The notes: a model not told the origin generated them from the sequence alone. Positions 41,570 through 50,653 are shown, numbered from the stretch's first letter. The stretch is DNA of 64,000 nt from Prorocentrum cordatum (GCA_963575745.1 CAUYUJ010004577.1:1-64000), one strand, 5' to 3'. A program made the numbers and translations.

Positions 41570-42510
41570 CATTGATGATGATGATGGTGATGAGGGAAAT
41601 TCGTTGTGGAGGATGTTGGTGATGGTGATGATGTGAATCAGTGATGTTGATGGTGATGATGATCAATGGCGATGCTGAGGTTGCAAAAGATCTGCAGGCT
41701 GAGAAGCACCGCAGGCCAACGTGAACCAGTCGTGATGATAGTGATGATGGAGGCGGTTCCAGTAAGTAAGATAAACTGCTATGCATTGACGTATGCTGAA
41801 AGGAAACTCGGTATCAATGAGTTGATATACGATGAGGTGTCCGAAAACGAGACACTGCTATCAACGCTTTTATAACTGAACGAACCTCTGATACCGACAC
41901 TGCTACGAACATGGGAGGTGTCTTGAAATGAGGCACAGCCAGAGTTGATATACCATGAGGTGTCCGAAAACGAGACACTGCTATCAACGCTTTTATAACT
42001 GAACGAACGTCTGATATCGACACTGCTACGAACATGGGGGTTGTCTTGAAATGAAGCACGGCCGTGACCTGATTTAGGGTCCAATGAAACACGTGCAGAA
42101 ATGTTTTTTTTGGGAAAGAGACAAGGATATCAATACGGAAATTCTCTGTAAACGAGACACTTTGAACGACTGCAGAACAGGCGCTTGTAGCAAAGGAAGT
42201 GCAGGCTGAGAAGCACCGCAGGCGAACGTGAATCAATCCGTTGGGCAACCTGAGCACAGACCGAAACTCTGTGCAGGCACTCTCAAGGGAGCCAGGGCAG
42301 GCTGAGGAGGAATGCAGGCCGCAAACACTACTCTTGCACCAGACGCCACAACAGTAAATAGTGCAGGCTGAGAAGCACCGCATAAACAAACAAGGCAAAG
42401 GAAACTACCAAACGATATGTTTGAGGCAAACCTAGCTGGCATCCCGCAAGGCGAAGAACAAAGACGCTTGCCATGTCCAGCAAGCTGAGAAGCATCGCTG
42501 ACAAGACATC
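41570..42510. repeat. Intergenic spacer of dispersed repeats and hairpin elements
   Basis: GATGATGATG tract, hairpin elements with CTGC/GCAG stems near 41696 and 42205, two near-identical ~105-bp blocks (41830-41935 and 41950-42055: GATATACSATGAGGTGTCCG, AAACGAGACACTGCTATCAA, GCTTTTATAACTGAACGAAC), and further elements near 42305, 42365 and 42472 (CAGC-AAGCTGAGAAGCATC-GCTG). Related blocks occur at 46.98-47.1 and 47.38-47.78 kb. No gene. Confidence 0.75.
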
Positions 42511-42516
42511 AGAAGC

Positions 42517-44409
42517 TCATCTCAAGCTTTCTCCTGAGGGGTGGCTTTCAAGAATTCGGCACTTCTTGGCGGATTCCGGCGTCTTGCTCCACTCATTCAT
42601 CCGCTTATGCTCGCCTGATTGCTGAAGCTCTGTGCGCATCCCCAGTGTTCTCAATTTTTTAATGAAGTACTGCGCCTCAGACACGACGGAGTCGTCAATG
42701 TGGGTCACGCTGTGCACCGTCATGCCATCTTTTGAACAGCCAGTAATGAGCAACAAGCAGACTCTGTGCTTCGCTCGGTTGGGCGGATCCATTTTGAACG
42801 AGAGCAAGTTGTCAACTGAGCAATGTCCGTGAATCGTCACTGAGTGGGAAGACTCACCGTCAGAAGCGTCCGTGACACCTGGTGTGGACACGACGAAGCC
42901 AGCCGCAGTGGATACGCACCGAGACTTCTGCGTGGTACGAACGAGAACGACTGCCAAGTGGCAGTTCCGGGTAAGCTGAGAAGCGTCACCCCCGCCACCC
43001 GCTGGTGAGTACTGCACGCGCATGCCGTAGAAGGGACAAGACCGTATCTCAGAGAGCTGTGCCGCGAGCATTGCATCCTGGCTCTCGCGGCGCTGCTTCA
43101 GGATCTCCAAGACGACATTGTAAGACGTATTCGGGGCGTGCGATATCTGAAGCGGTGAAACGGCCACCACAGTCGTGTTGACGAAAGTCCGTTGAGGTGT
43201 GTCATCCTGTGCATTCGCAGCCACATTGCGCACGCGTCGTATGATGCGACAATTGCTCAGTGGAGGGAAGGAGATAGCTTTCTCGTCGTGAACTTTTTTG
43301 AATTCTTGCATGCTATCAATGCCAGTCAAGGCGAAGGCTGCCGCTTGGGATACGCCGACTTTGCACGAGCCACTGAAATCACGAGCAGTAGTCGTAAAGA
43401 AGACGCGCTCGCCTGTGTTCTCCACCACAGAGTCGGCTGGCTCCGGTTCCTCAAGCCTCATCCCATTGACCTGCAACAAGAGTGGCAAGTTTGCATTCGG
43501 ATCATCCGACGCCATAGCCAGAAAGGCACAGCAGGAGAGGAGTGCTTCTCCGGTGAGAATCTGCGAAGCGTGGTCTGGATCCCATGTACCCGCATGAGCG
43601 GTGGTCAGCTGCTCCCGGTCCTTCGCGAAGTCTTGAGTGGCTGCTAAGTCGTGTAGTTGAGTCATTCTGGGACAAGAGCATGCAGAATCCACCGCGCGAT
43701 CTTGCGACAAGTTCAGCTCCAGTTTGCCGTCGAATTTGCCCGCCACGTTGAGAAACAGCAGCGGTTGTCCTTTGTGAGAGCGACAAAGCTCTATGTTGGT
43801 GGATCCCCAGACTGCAATCACAGCCTCCGCTGTCTTGGAGTTACTCGTCTGTGTGCCGTCGACCAGATGTACACTTGCCACTGGAGGGTGGCCAGCGGGA
43901 GTGCGGGTTTCTGAAACAGAATGAACCACAGCCATGACATCGAAGCAACGCTGCGATTTGATGTTCATCATGTCTGCCACTGTAGTCGCTGGAGCCGGCG
44001 CCGATGCCAAGGAGGTCTCCTCCGGAGAGCTTTTGAGCACTGGAGTGCAGGTTGTGCGCTTGAGGTCGACCACGACACGAACAGACGTATGCACAAAAGC
44101 GTCCTGCTGCCGACTGTCCAGGCCGACGCTGGAGAGTTTCCACGCCGTCATCGGAGGGAACTTTTTCAGAGCAGCTTGGACTTCTGCTGGAGTTCCTTTG
44201 AGGATGGCCTCACAATAGTGCTCTGAGTCTGTGCCAAGCAGAATGCATGTGAATCGGTTTGCATGGACTAGCTGGCCATTGTTCCTGCTCTTGTACGAGT
44301 ACTTGATCTCCCTGGGCTTGTATACTCGGACAAGGAAGTCTTGGGTTTTGGCGCTGCTCTTCGTGAGAAAACCCAGTGGAGACGTCGGCTGTTCTGCAGC
44401 AGCAGCCAT
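42517..44409 (-). CDS. OB-fold, RPA1-like single-strand DNA-binding protein candidate
   Basis: A 630-aa intact frame from ATG 44409. Residues ~148-240 have the pattern of a replication protein A OB-fold: MNIKSQRCFDVMAVVHSV, ASVHLVDGTQTSNSKTAEAVIAVWG, then LLFLNVAGKFDGKLELNLSQD. The next ~350 residues may hold one or two more diverged OB-folds (FFTTTARDFSGSCKVGVSQAAA; RTFVNTTVVAVSPLQ). RPA coats single-stranded DNA in replication, and some plant and animal Helitrons carry RPA-like genes, so the place next to a RepHel gene on the same strand is suggestive. One hairpin element (42973-42987) adds GGDASQ in frame. Family call rests on pattern only; no zinc ribbon is seen. Confidence 0.55.
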   Translation of the reverse strand: MAAAAEQPTSPLGFLTKSSAKTQDFLVRVYKPREIKYSYKSRNNGQLVHANRFTCILLGTDSEHYCEAILKGTPAEVQAALKKFPPMTAWKLSSVGLDSRQQDAFVHTSVRVVVDLKRTTCTPVLKSSPEETSLASAPAPATTVADMMNIKSQRCFDVMAVVHSVSETRTPAGHPPVASVHLVDGTQTSNSKTAEAVIAVWGSTNIELCRSHKGQPLLFLNVAGKFDGKLELNLSQDRAVDSACSCPRMTQLHDLAATQDFAKDREQLTTAHAGTWDPDHASQILTGEALLSCCAFLAMASDDPNANLPLLLQVNGMRLEEPEPADSVVENTGERVFFTTTARDFSGSCKVGVSQAAAFALTGIDSMQEFKKVHDEKAISFPPLSNCRIIRRVRNVAANAQDDTPQRTFVNTTVVAVSPLQISHAPNTSYNVVLEILKQRRESQDAMLAAQLSEIRSCPFYGMRVQYSPAGGGGDASQLTRNCHLAVVLVRTTQKSRCVSTAAGFVVSTPGVTDASDGESSHSVTIHGHCSVDNLLSFKMDPPNRAKHRVCLLLITGCSKDGMTVHSVTHIDDSVVSEAQYFIKKLRTLGMRTELQQSGEHKRMNEWSKTPESAKKCRILESHPSGESLR

Positions 44410-44542
44410 GGTAGCTCACCCGGAGGATCACCGTGGAGCGCACAGTGACACAGGCTGAGAAGCACCGTGCACGGCACGGTGAGACTGGGTGAGCGGATGC
44501 GGACAAGGCTCGCTTTTGCCTCGAACTCCTGCAATCCAAGTT

Positions 44543-44559
44543 CTTTGAACCAAAACGGC
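44543..44559 (-). other. Possible DinoSL relict upstream of the OB-fold gene
   Basis: The minus strand reads GCCGTTTTGGTTCAAAG, close to the DinoSL 3' part GCCATTTTGGCTCAAG. It is 134 nt before the ATG. The CCGTA start is not present. Confidence 0.4.
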
Positions 44560-44569
44560 AATGATTACA

Positions 44570-45290
44570 GAATTTCAAAGTTACAAGTGATGCCTCCACG
44601 AAGCACCCCCCCTGTGGAGTCGAGAAAGCGTGTTGCTGTATGTGTGCGTGACTGGATGGATGTGATGTGTGTGCTGTGTGGTGTACTGTATTGTTTTGTG
44701 ATGTGCTTCATACTTGTCTGTGAGTATTCAATTTGCTGCGGCACTGTATGTGGTCTATATAATTTCTTGCGTATGCTGTATGCGGTGCTTGCTCTGTGCT
44801 GCGGTGCTCATGCTCGTGCGATGACTCGATTCTAGTCACCAAGAGAAACTGATATGCATTCGCTTATGCGAAAAGGCATGAGGCATTGCCATGAACGGAT
44901 TCGGGATTCAATGAACCACATTCAGAACATATGGGGCGCAAGGATATCAATATGGGAAGTATCCGCATATATCAATATGGGGCGACCGCACAACAAGCGC
45001 ATGTAGCAAAGGATCTGCAGGCTGAGAAGCACCGCATGCCAACGTGAATCAATGCGTTTGGCAACTTAAGCACAGACAGACAGTCTGTGCTTAGGTTGCC
45101 AAACGCATTGATGTGTCCTCACTCTTTCCAATCTTTTTTTTCCTTTTCCAAGTTAATACGGATCGGCGCTGCCCCATCAGCACCTGCATGTTTAAGGAAG
45201 ATCGAGATGTGGCCACAGGAGAGAATGCTGTTCATGAGCATGCACGCAGGATGAGCAGCACCGCAGGCTGAGCAGCACCGCAGGCAAACG
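44570..45290. other. Spacer with GT-rich tract, hairpin element and a 30-bp inverted repeat
   Basis: GTGTGCTGTGTGGTGTACTG-type tract at 44640-44830, degenerate intergenic repeat with ATCAATATGGGGCGAC, a hairpin element at 45017-45031, the inverted repeat at 45048-45112, and two tandem degenerate elements at 45240-45290. No gene. Confidence 0.6.
45048..45112. repeat. 30-bp near-perfect inverted repeat
   Basis: Left arm 45048-45077 (ATCAATGCGTTTGGCAACTT...) and right arm 45083-45112 are complementary at 29 of 30 positions with a 5-nt loop (AGACA). A related but degraded arm occurs at 42237-42275. Confidence 0.9.
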
Positions 45291-45299
45291 AACAAGGCT

Positions 45300-46085
45300 T
45301 CAGGAATTCGCTGCCGAGTGCGGCCGCATCTTGGGCACCCACTCCTGCACCCACTGCAAGACGTTATTCTTATGATCGTTCCAAAAGCACAACATTGCAG
45401 ATATAGTGCAAACAGGTACCGACTTGCCATTACCGCCGGAGCCGAGTGTCAAAGAGATCGCTTTCAAAGCCTGTTGCTCCCGAATCTTCGAAGTCATGCC
45501 GGGCATGATTTTTCTCAAGCCAAGGCGCGATCCGCTTGGAACCGGCCACGAACCAGACAAAGCGCAAAGGTCACCAGGCAGCAAGTGTGGCAATGTCAGT
45601 TTGGAACTGAGCCCAGCCAGCAAGGTGATTTCCAGAATTCGCTTGCATTTGTATGCTCCACAGCCATCGACCTCGAATCCGCGCTTGTTCGCGAGTTGGA
45701 AGACTAGTTTGGCAAGACTGAGAAGCACCTGTCGCCGCCGAACAGTCTGCAGGGAAGCCGTGCACGACGAGAGCAAACGCGCCATCTTGTTCCCCGCGAC
45801 GCGCATGAACTGAACAAGCTGCACTGCCAGGTTGCCGCGACAAATCTTCCCAGGATGTTGGCCGCCACGGTGCACTACCTCCGCAGTATCAAGGTAGCGC
45901 CTGAGGCCTCTCAAATCGTTCTGAGCAAGGTATGGCGCTGCAGCATCCACGGTCGCTGCCAAGCCCGTCATGGCAGCAATGTTAATCATGCGCACAAGGT
46001 GGCGGGAACGTACCAGAACACTCATGCTGCGCGAACCTCGCAGGCTGAGAAGCACCGCGGCACCATGCTCCAGAGATTCCTGCAA
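45300..46085 (-). CDS. Uncharacterised protein, 3' part
   Basis: 261-aa frame of balanced composition: MINIAAMTGLAATVDAAAPYL, NDLRGLRRYLDTAEVVHRGG, LAVQLVQFMRVAGNKMARLL, then CKRILEITLLAGLSSKLTLP and LTLGSGGNGKSVPVC near the end, finishing QEWVPKMRPHSAANS. The GSGGNGKS string resembles a P-loop but lacks other motor motifs. The upstream part is probably the frame at 46022-46480; the change of frame coincides with a hairpin element at ~46045-46063. Here the element is read VLLSL, not GASQPA. No family recognised. Confidence 0.45.
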   Translation of the reverse strand: MQESLEHGAAVLLSLRGSRSMSVLVRSRHLVRMINIAAMTGLAATVDAAAPYLAQNDLRGLRRYLDTAEVVHRGGQHPGKICRGNLAVQLVQFMRVAGNKMARLLSSCTASLQTVRRRQVLLSLAKLVFQLANKRGFEVDGCGAYKCKRILEITLLAGLSSKLTLPHLLPGDLCALSGSWPVPSGSRLGLRKIMPGMTSKIREQQALKAISLTLGSGGNGKSVPVCTISAMLCFWNDHKNNVLQWVQEWVPKMRPHSAANS

Positions 46086-46480
46086 TTTGCGTTGATCGTC
46101 AGGGTCATATGGTTGATATACAGGGTTGTCTGGCGATCGAACACCTGAACGGACAAGAGCTTGTCATTCACACAGCCATGCATTGATGCTATGCCTGAGC
46201 ATGTGCAATCACGCGTTTGCTTAGCTGCACATGCCCCACATGCGAATTGAACTTCTGAGTTCGAAGGCGGAGGAAAACTCCGCATGCGGGAGCGAGCGAC
46301 GGCATCTCTGAGCAAGCACCGCTCATACCTGTTCCTTGCTGTCTTTAGGCCCAGTAACAATGAAGATATGACATTGAACTGCAGCGACACTTTCACAGGA
46401 CGATTGTACTTGGAGCGCCTAGTCGTTCTCCTAGCAGCACGGCGGCGACCTGAAATCCGCAATCCGAAATAGATAATGAG
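46022..46480 (-). CDS. Uncharacterised protein, 5' part
   Basis: Within a frame open from 46732, the part from ~46480 looks coding: GRRRAARRTTRRSKYNRPVK, VSLQFNVISSLLLGLKTARN, NSEVQFACGACAAKQTRDCTC, GCVNDKLLSVQVFDRQTTLY. It has a Cys cluster (CGAC...CTC). It ends by reading through a hairpin element as RCFSAC and stopping at 46022; the protein seems to continue in the next frame (45300-46085). Residues upstream of ~46480 are hydrophobic and AT-rich, and doubtful. Confidence 0.4.
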   Translation of the reverse strand, partial: LIIYFGLRISGRRRAARRTTRRSKYNRPVKVSLQFNVISSLLLGLKTARNRYERCLLRDAVARSRMRSFPPPSNSEVQFACGACAAKQTRDCTCSGIASMHGCVNDKLLSVQVFDRQTTLYINHMTLTINANCRNLWSMVPRCFSACEVRAA

Positions 46481-46931
46481 CAGTTGTCCAAAATGATTTC
46501 GGTCAACCCCTTTGTCGAAAGCTGTCCCGGGAGTTTCCAAATAATTAACGATGTTTCCGAAATATGAACACACAACAAAAAACCTGTAATGCACGAAGCA
46601 ATGCACCAGAATCCCGCAGAACAACATTCCCGAAACAATTAAATAAGTATGGAGATGTCTCAAAGCAGAACCCAACGAAAACGAAATACAACATGGGCGG
46701 ACGGAATGAGCAATGCCAAACCATAGTAGCACTCCTCGGGGTGGCCAAGTCTTTCTTCTCCATGGTGGGAACGACTGCGGGTAAAAACCCCCTGGTCACA
46801 TCTTTTTTCGTTTTCAAAAAGAATTTCTTCACCATGGCTACTACGCCGAGGAGCACCTGGAAGAACTACGCAGGCTGAGAAGCACCGCGCCACGTGGTCA
46901 CACGGCGCAAGGCATGTACAGAACAGGACAG

Positions 46932-46952
46932 CTCTAAGCAAAATGGCTGCGA
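46932..46952 (-). other. Possible DinoSL relict
   Basis: The minus strand reads TCGCAGCCATTTTGCTTAGAG, matching about 15 of 21 DinoSL positions, including an unbroken AGCCATTTTG. It ends TTAGAG, similar to the other relicts' TAGAG. It lies upstream of the uncharacterised 45.3-46.5 kb gene. Confidence 0.5.
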
Positions 46953-46959
46953 GGAGGTT

Positions 46960-48390
46960 AAGGATGATGATGATGGTGATGATAGGAAACACGGTATCAG
47001 TGAGTTGATGTACAATGAGTTGTCCGCAAACGAGACACTGCTATCAACGCTGTTATAACTAACCACAAACGAGACACTGCTATCAACGCTTGTATAATTA
47101 AAAAGAAACGCTGGCATTGACACTACTAGCAATACCAAAGCTGAGTTTAAACGAGGCACTGCCATCAACCGATTCAACTTCCAATAAAAGAAGATCACAA
47201 ATGATTTCAGTCTGAAGTGACCCATGGCTATCAATACGAGACGTCTCTGCAAACTAGACACTTCTGGCGACCGCCGCGCACACGCGTGTAGGAAATCGTT
47301 GATGATGATAGTGATAATGGAGTGGGGGCCAGTAATGTTGATACACTGCTGTGCATTCACTTGCTGCTAAAAGGAAACTCTGCATGAATGAGTTGATATA
47401 CAATGAGTTGTCCACAAACGAGACACTGCTATCAAAGCTTGTATAATTAAAAAGAAACGCTGCTATCGACACTTCCACCAATACTAAAGTTGACTTTAAA
47501 CGAGTCACTGCCATGAACGGATTCAACTACAGTGTAACGAAAGGCACTGCAGGCCGAGAAGCACCGCAGGCCAACGTGAAGCAGTCGCGGTGATGAGGAT
47601 GAATGAAATCTGCGATGATGATAGCGATCATGAAGTCGGTTGTAGTAACCAACATTTGTAGTAACCAACATACACTGGTATGCATTCACTTATGGTGAAA
47701 GGAAACTCGGTATCAGTGAGTTGATATACAATGAGTTGTCCGCTAACGAGACACTGCTATCAACGCTTTTAGAACGAAGCGAACCCATCAGAACACTGTT
47801 ATCAACGGAAAGAATGCTATAGAAGGACAAAGCGCTGAATGTACACCGATGTGTTCGACGACTGCGTATGTAATGATGTGGCGATATACAGACTGAGCCC
47901 TTCGTGAATGTGTACATGTTTTTCTGACGCCTACAAACGGCGCTGACGAGTGTGTGAAAATTGTCCGCGCAGCAAAAGCCGGCGAAGCGTGCGGGAGCTC
48001 GCATGCTGAGAAGAACTGCGTCTGCAGACCGCCAGCTGCAAAAGGTTGCGAGCGGCTTTTGGAAGATGTTAACGGAACGGAGCTACGGTGTCTGAAAACA
48101 TGGGCATCGAAGCGAAGAGCCTCGGGGCCCTGCAGCCTGAGAAACACCGCAGGAACTCGCATACTGAAAAGGAATGCATTGCAAACCGCACGCTGCGAAC
48201 CCTGCAGGCTGAGAAGCACCGCAGGATGTCGCATGCTGAAAAGCACTTGTACTGCAGAGCGCAAGCTGCGAAACCTGCAGGCTGAGAAGCACCGCAGGAA
48301 CTCGCATGCTTTCGAACACTACTGCTCGAGACCGCAGCTGGAGAGCGGCAGACCGCAGGCTGAGAAGCACCGCGGGCAGGGAGGCTTGCA
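46960..48390. repeat. Intergenic spacer of dispersed repeats and hairpin elements
   Basis: Blocks with GTTGATATACAATGAGTTGT and CCGCAAACGAGACACTGCTA recur near 47.0, 47.4 and 47.7 kb. From 48.0 to 48.38 kb at least seven fixed-loop hairpin copies lie 40-75 bp apart, several with CCTGC/GCAGG stems (48129-48153, 48201-48225, 48274-48298). No gene is convincing. Confidence 0.7.
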
Positions 48391-48394
48391 AAAC

Positions 48395-50590
48395 TCAGAT
48401 GTCCTGATCGTCTTGGAGGAAGTCACGCCAGTCCGGCGGCTGCCAAGAATCGATGATGCGCCTGGAGCCACCGCCCGCGCTGCCGCCGATGCCAAGGTAG
48501 TCGCCTCCGGCCCTGCGCAAACGGCCGTGTCCCAGCGCCAGAATCGCTTGGTTGCGGATTTCAAGCAGCTCTCCGCTGTCAAACATCTGCAACACGTCCA
48601 GCTGCCTGCGCGTGAGGTTCGGCTTTGGCTGGCCAGCCTGGGCAGACGGAAGAGCGCCGACACGACGGAGCTCTTCGCGATGGCGGGGAAGCCGCTCCCC
48701 CTCGTTGTAGCGCGCGATGGCTTCGGCCTTCTGGTGGTGCAGACGGCGCCGCTGTTCCCGCAGAGCTTCCTCGGGAGCTGCTGTATCACGGCCCTCACTG
48801 TGATCAGCTTGCAACGCTTGCGTTAGCCAATCAACGTCGAAGCGCCCTGAGAAGGCCAGCACCTCCCAGATCTGTTTGGTGCCGGCCACACGTTGCAAAT
48901 GGCGATGCCACCGCTTACGCTTCTGGTCTTTCACAAACTTGGCGACGCTACCCAGACCTGCACCCTTGGCCTGGCCACCTTTTCCCGCAGGCTGAGAAGC
49001 ACCGCGAGAACCTTTCTTACCGCCTGGCCCTTTGTTAGGACCCTGCGGAACCGCATGGCCCCCTTGTGGCGCAGACTTGCCTCTCGCTTTTCCCTTTTCG
49101 ACATCCCGTTCCTGAAGCGCACGCTGCTGCCGCGACTGCTCGTACTGGTCGCGAGCTACTCTGACCAATTCCTGGCGCTCAGGCTCCGTGAGAACGTAGC
49201 GCATGTCGTCGATGTTCTTGCTCCGCAGAAAGTCATGTCGAAGCTGAAGGACAGAGAGAATGGCTCGGCCAGTCTCCTCCTGAGACGCAAAGGCCGCGTC
49301 ATATGCCGAGCCAGGCTGAGGAGCGCCAGCTGGATCAGCGCCCGCTAGCTCCGTGGACTTCCTCTTTTTGAGAGGCAAGAGACTGAGATGAAAGAGGACT
49401 TTCGGATCGTACTCCTCGTCGTACCTTTCGCCCCAAAACTGCCTCAGCTCCCTGTGCAAGTCGTTCGCGCGAGTTTGAACGACATCCTCGACGTAGTCGG
49501 GATCAGCCGGTGAAGTCGGTGAAAGCGGAGGAGTAGGGCTCGGCGACCGATCCCAGTGCACAGGAGACTCGGCGTCCGCCTGTACGCTGGCGTCGGCGTC
49601 GGAGACGTTTTCGACGACAATCTTCCGCCTCTTGCTCTCCCCAGGCTGAGAAGCACCAGGGAGAGTGAGCACAACCGCCACGGCATCGTGCGCGTCGTTG
49701 CGCATGCCACGATCCGTAAAAGACGCGCCAACGGCAATCGAGCGGAAACGGGCGACTGCTCCGCAGACCGCGACGTGGTCGCCTTTGAGGTCGGCCGGAG
49801 TGGCAAGGACCTCCCAGAGCTTCTCGTCGTTCTGCTGGCGCTGGTAAGCCTCCCGCGCCTCCTGGAAAGTCAGGTTGTCGTCGCCGACTACAAGCAGAAC
49901 GACTGGCACGTGCGGCTCCGAAGCATTGAGAATCTGAGCGATGCCGTCCAGGTGCAAGCGGAGATGGCGAACTGTCCGCTTTCGAGTCTGAATGGTCGGC
50001 GGTTTCTTGCCGCACACGATGTGCATGTTGGCGATCACCACGTAGAACTTGTCATGGCCTGGTTTGTTCACCTCAAAATGTGAAATAACAGCATCAATCT
50101 CTCGCCCGCTAGGAGGCCTGTAAACTTGGCTGTCTTCGCACAGAGTCACTTCCGCAGGCTGAGAAGCACCGCGGAAGCCCCAGAGAGTCAAGTAGTTGTC
50201 GACCTCCGAGAAGCCAATGCCATCACCGAAAGGCTTACTGAGGATCTCTGTCACGTTGATCGCTGCTCGGCGAAAGCCTTCACGGAACGCACCGACCTCG
50301 CATGCACAGACAATATCAGCATCAGCGGTCTCCACTATCGTGGCGCACACCCTTCCGAAGTTAGCGCAGTGAGTGGCCGCCTGCTTACCAGTCATCATGC
50401 CCTGCTCGAACCCGAAATTGAAGGAGGCGACCGTGAAAGACGCAGGCTGCAGAGCGCCAGGACCAGGCGTCTGTCGACCTTCCTCCGCAGGCTGAGAAGC
50501 ACCGCGAGGCGGCGACACTTCGGACGAGCCTCGCGGAGCAGAGGCTGCGGATGAACGTTCCATATAGCGGTACGGCCAGGGGAACGCCAT
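48395..50590 (-). CDS. EEP-family (AP endonuclease-like) nuclease-domain protein
   Basis: 731-aa frame from ATG 50590. Residues ~50-310 show the endonuclease/exonuclease/phosphatase pattern: VASFNFG (N58), DIVCACEVG (E98), FYVVIANMHIVCG (N188, H190), VVLLVVGDDNLT (D237, N239) and NDAHDAVAVVL (D299/H301). These are the metal- and phosphate-binding positions of APE1-like nucleases; the last is DAHD rather than SDH. The remaining ~400 residues are charged and helical, with a Lys-Gly-rich stretch (EKGKARGKSAPQGG) and no domain I know. Five hairpin elements are in frame ([18 protein letters not shown]). Some Helitrons (Helentrons) carry an AP-like endonuclease, so the neighbourhood fits, but here it is a separate gene. 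Confidence 0.6.
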   Translation of the reverse strand: MAFPWPYRYMERSSAASAPRGSSEVSPPRGASQPAEEGRQTPGPGALQPASFTVASFNFGFEQGMMTGKQAATHCANFGRVCATIVETADADIVCACEVGAFREGFRRAAINVTEILSKPFGDGIGFSEVDNYLTLWGFRGASQPAEVTLCEDSQVYRPPSGREIDAVISHFEVNKPGHDKFYVVIANMHIVCGKKPPTIQTRKRTVRHLRLHLDGIAQILNASEPHVPVVLLVVGDDNLTFQEAREAYQRQQNDEKLWEVLATPADLKGDHVAVCGAVARFRSIAVGASFTDRGMRNDAHDAVAVVLTLPGASQPGESKRRKIVVENVSDADASVQADAESPVHWDRSPSPTPPLSPTSPADPDYVEDVVQTRANDLHRELRQFWGERYDEEYDPKVLFHLSLLPLKKRKSTELAGADPAGAPQPGSAYDAAFASQEETGRAILSVLQLRHDFLRSKNIDDMRYVLTEPERQELVRVARDQYEQSRQQRALQERDVEKGKARGKSAPQGGHAVPQGPNKGPGGKKGSRGASQPAGKGGQAKGAGLGSVAKFVKDQKRKRWHRHLQRVAGTKQIWEVLAFSGRFDVDWLTQALQADHSEGRDTAAPEEALREQRRRLHHQKAEAIARYNEGERLPRHREELRRVGALPSAQAGQPKPNLTRRQLDVLQMFDSGELLEIRNQAILALGHGRLRRAGGDYLGIGGSAGGGSRRIIDSWQPPDWRDFLQDDQDI

Positions 50591-50653
50591 TGCAATCGAA
50601 ACTCTAGTGACGAGGCACGTTGAGTGAAATGGACTGCAGTGTCACTAGCAACT

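Noticed and set aside
45330-45460. GSGGNGKS as a P-loop of an SF3-type helicase
   Set aside because: There is no Walker B or sensor motif, the surrounding sequence does not fit, and the following residue is Val; left as a note only.
12900-50510. The AGGCTGAGAAGCACC element as a minimal intron (GT...AG on the minus strand)
   Set aside because: The GTGCTTCTCAG interval is only 11 nt, and most copies keep the host frame when left in, so splicing is not needed.
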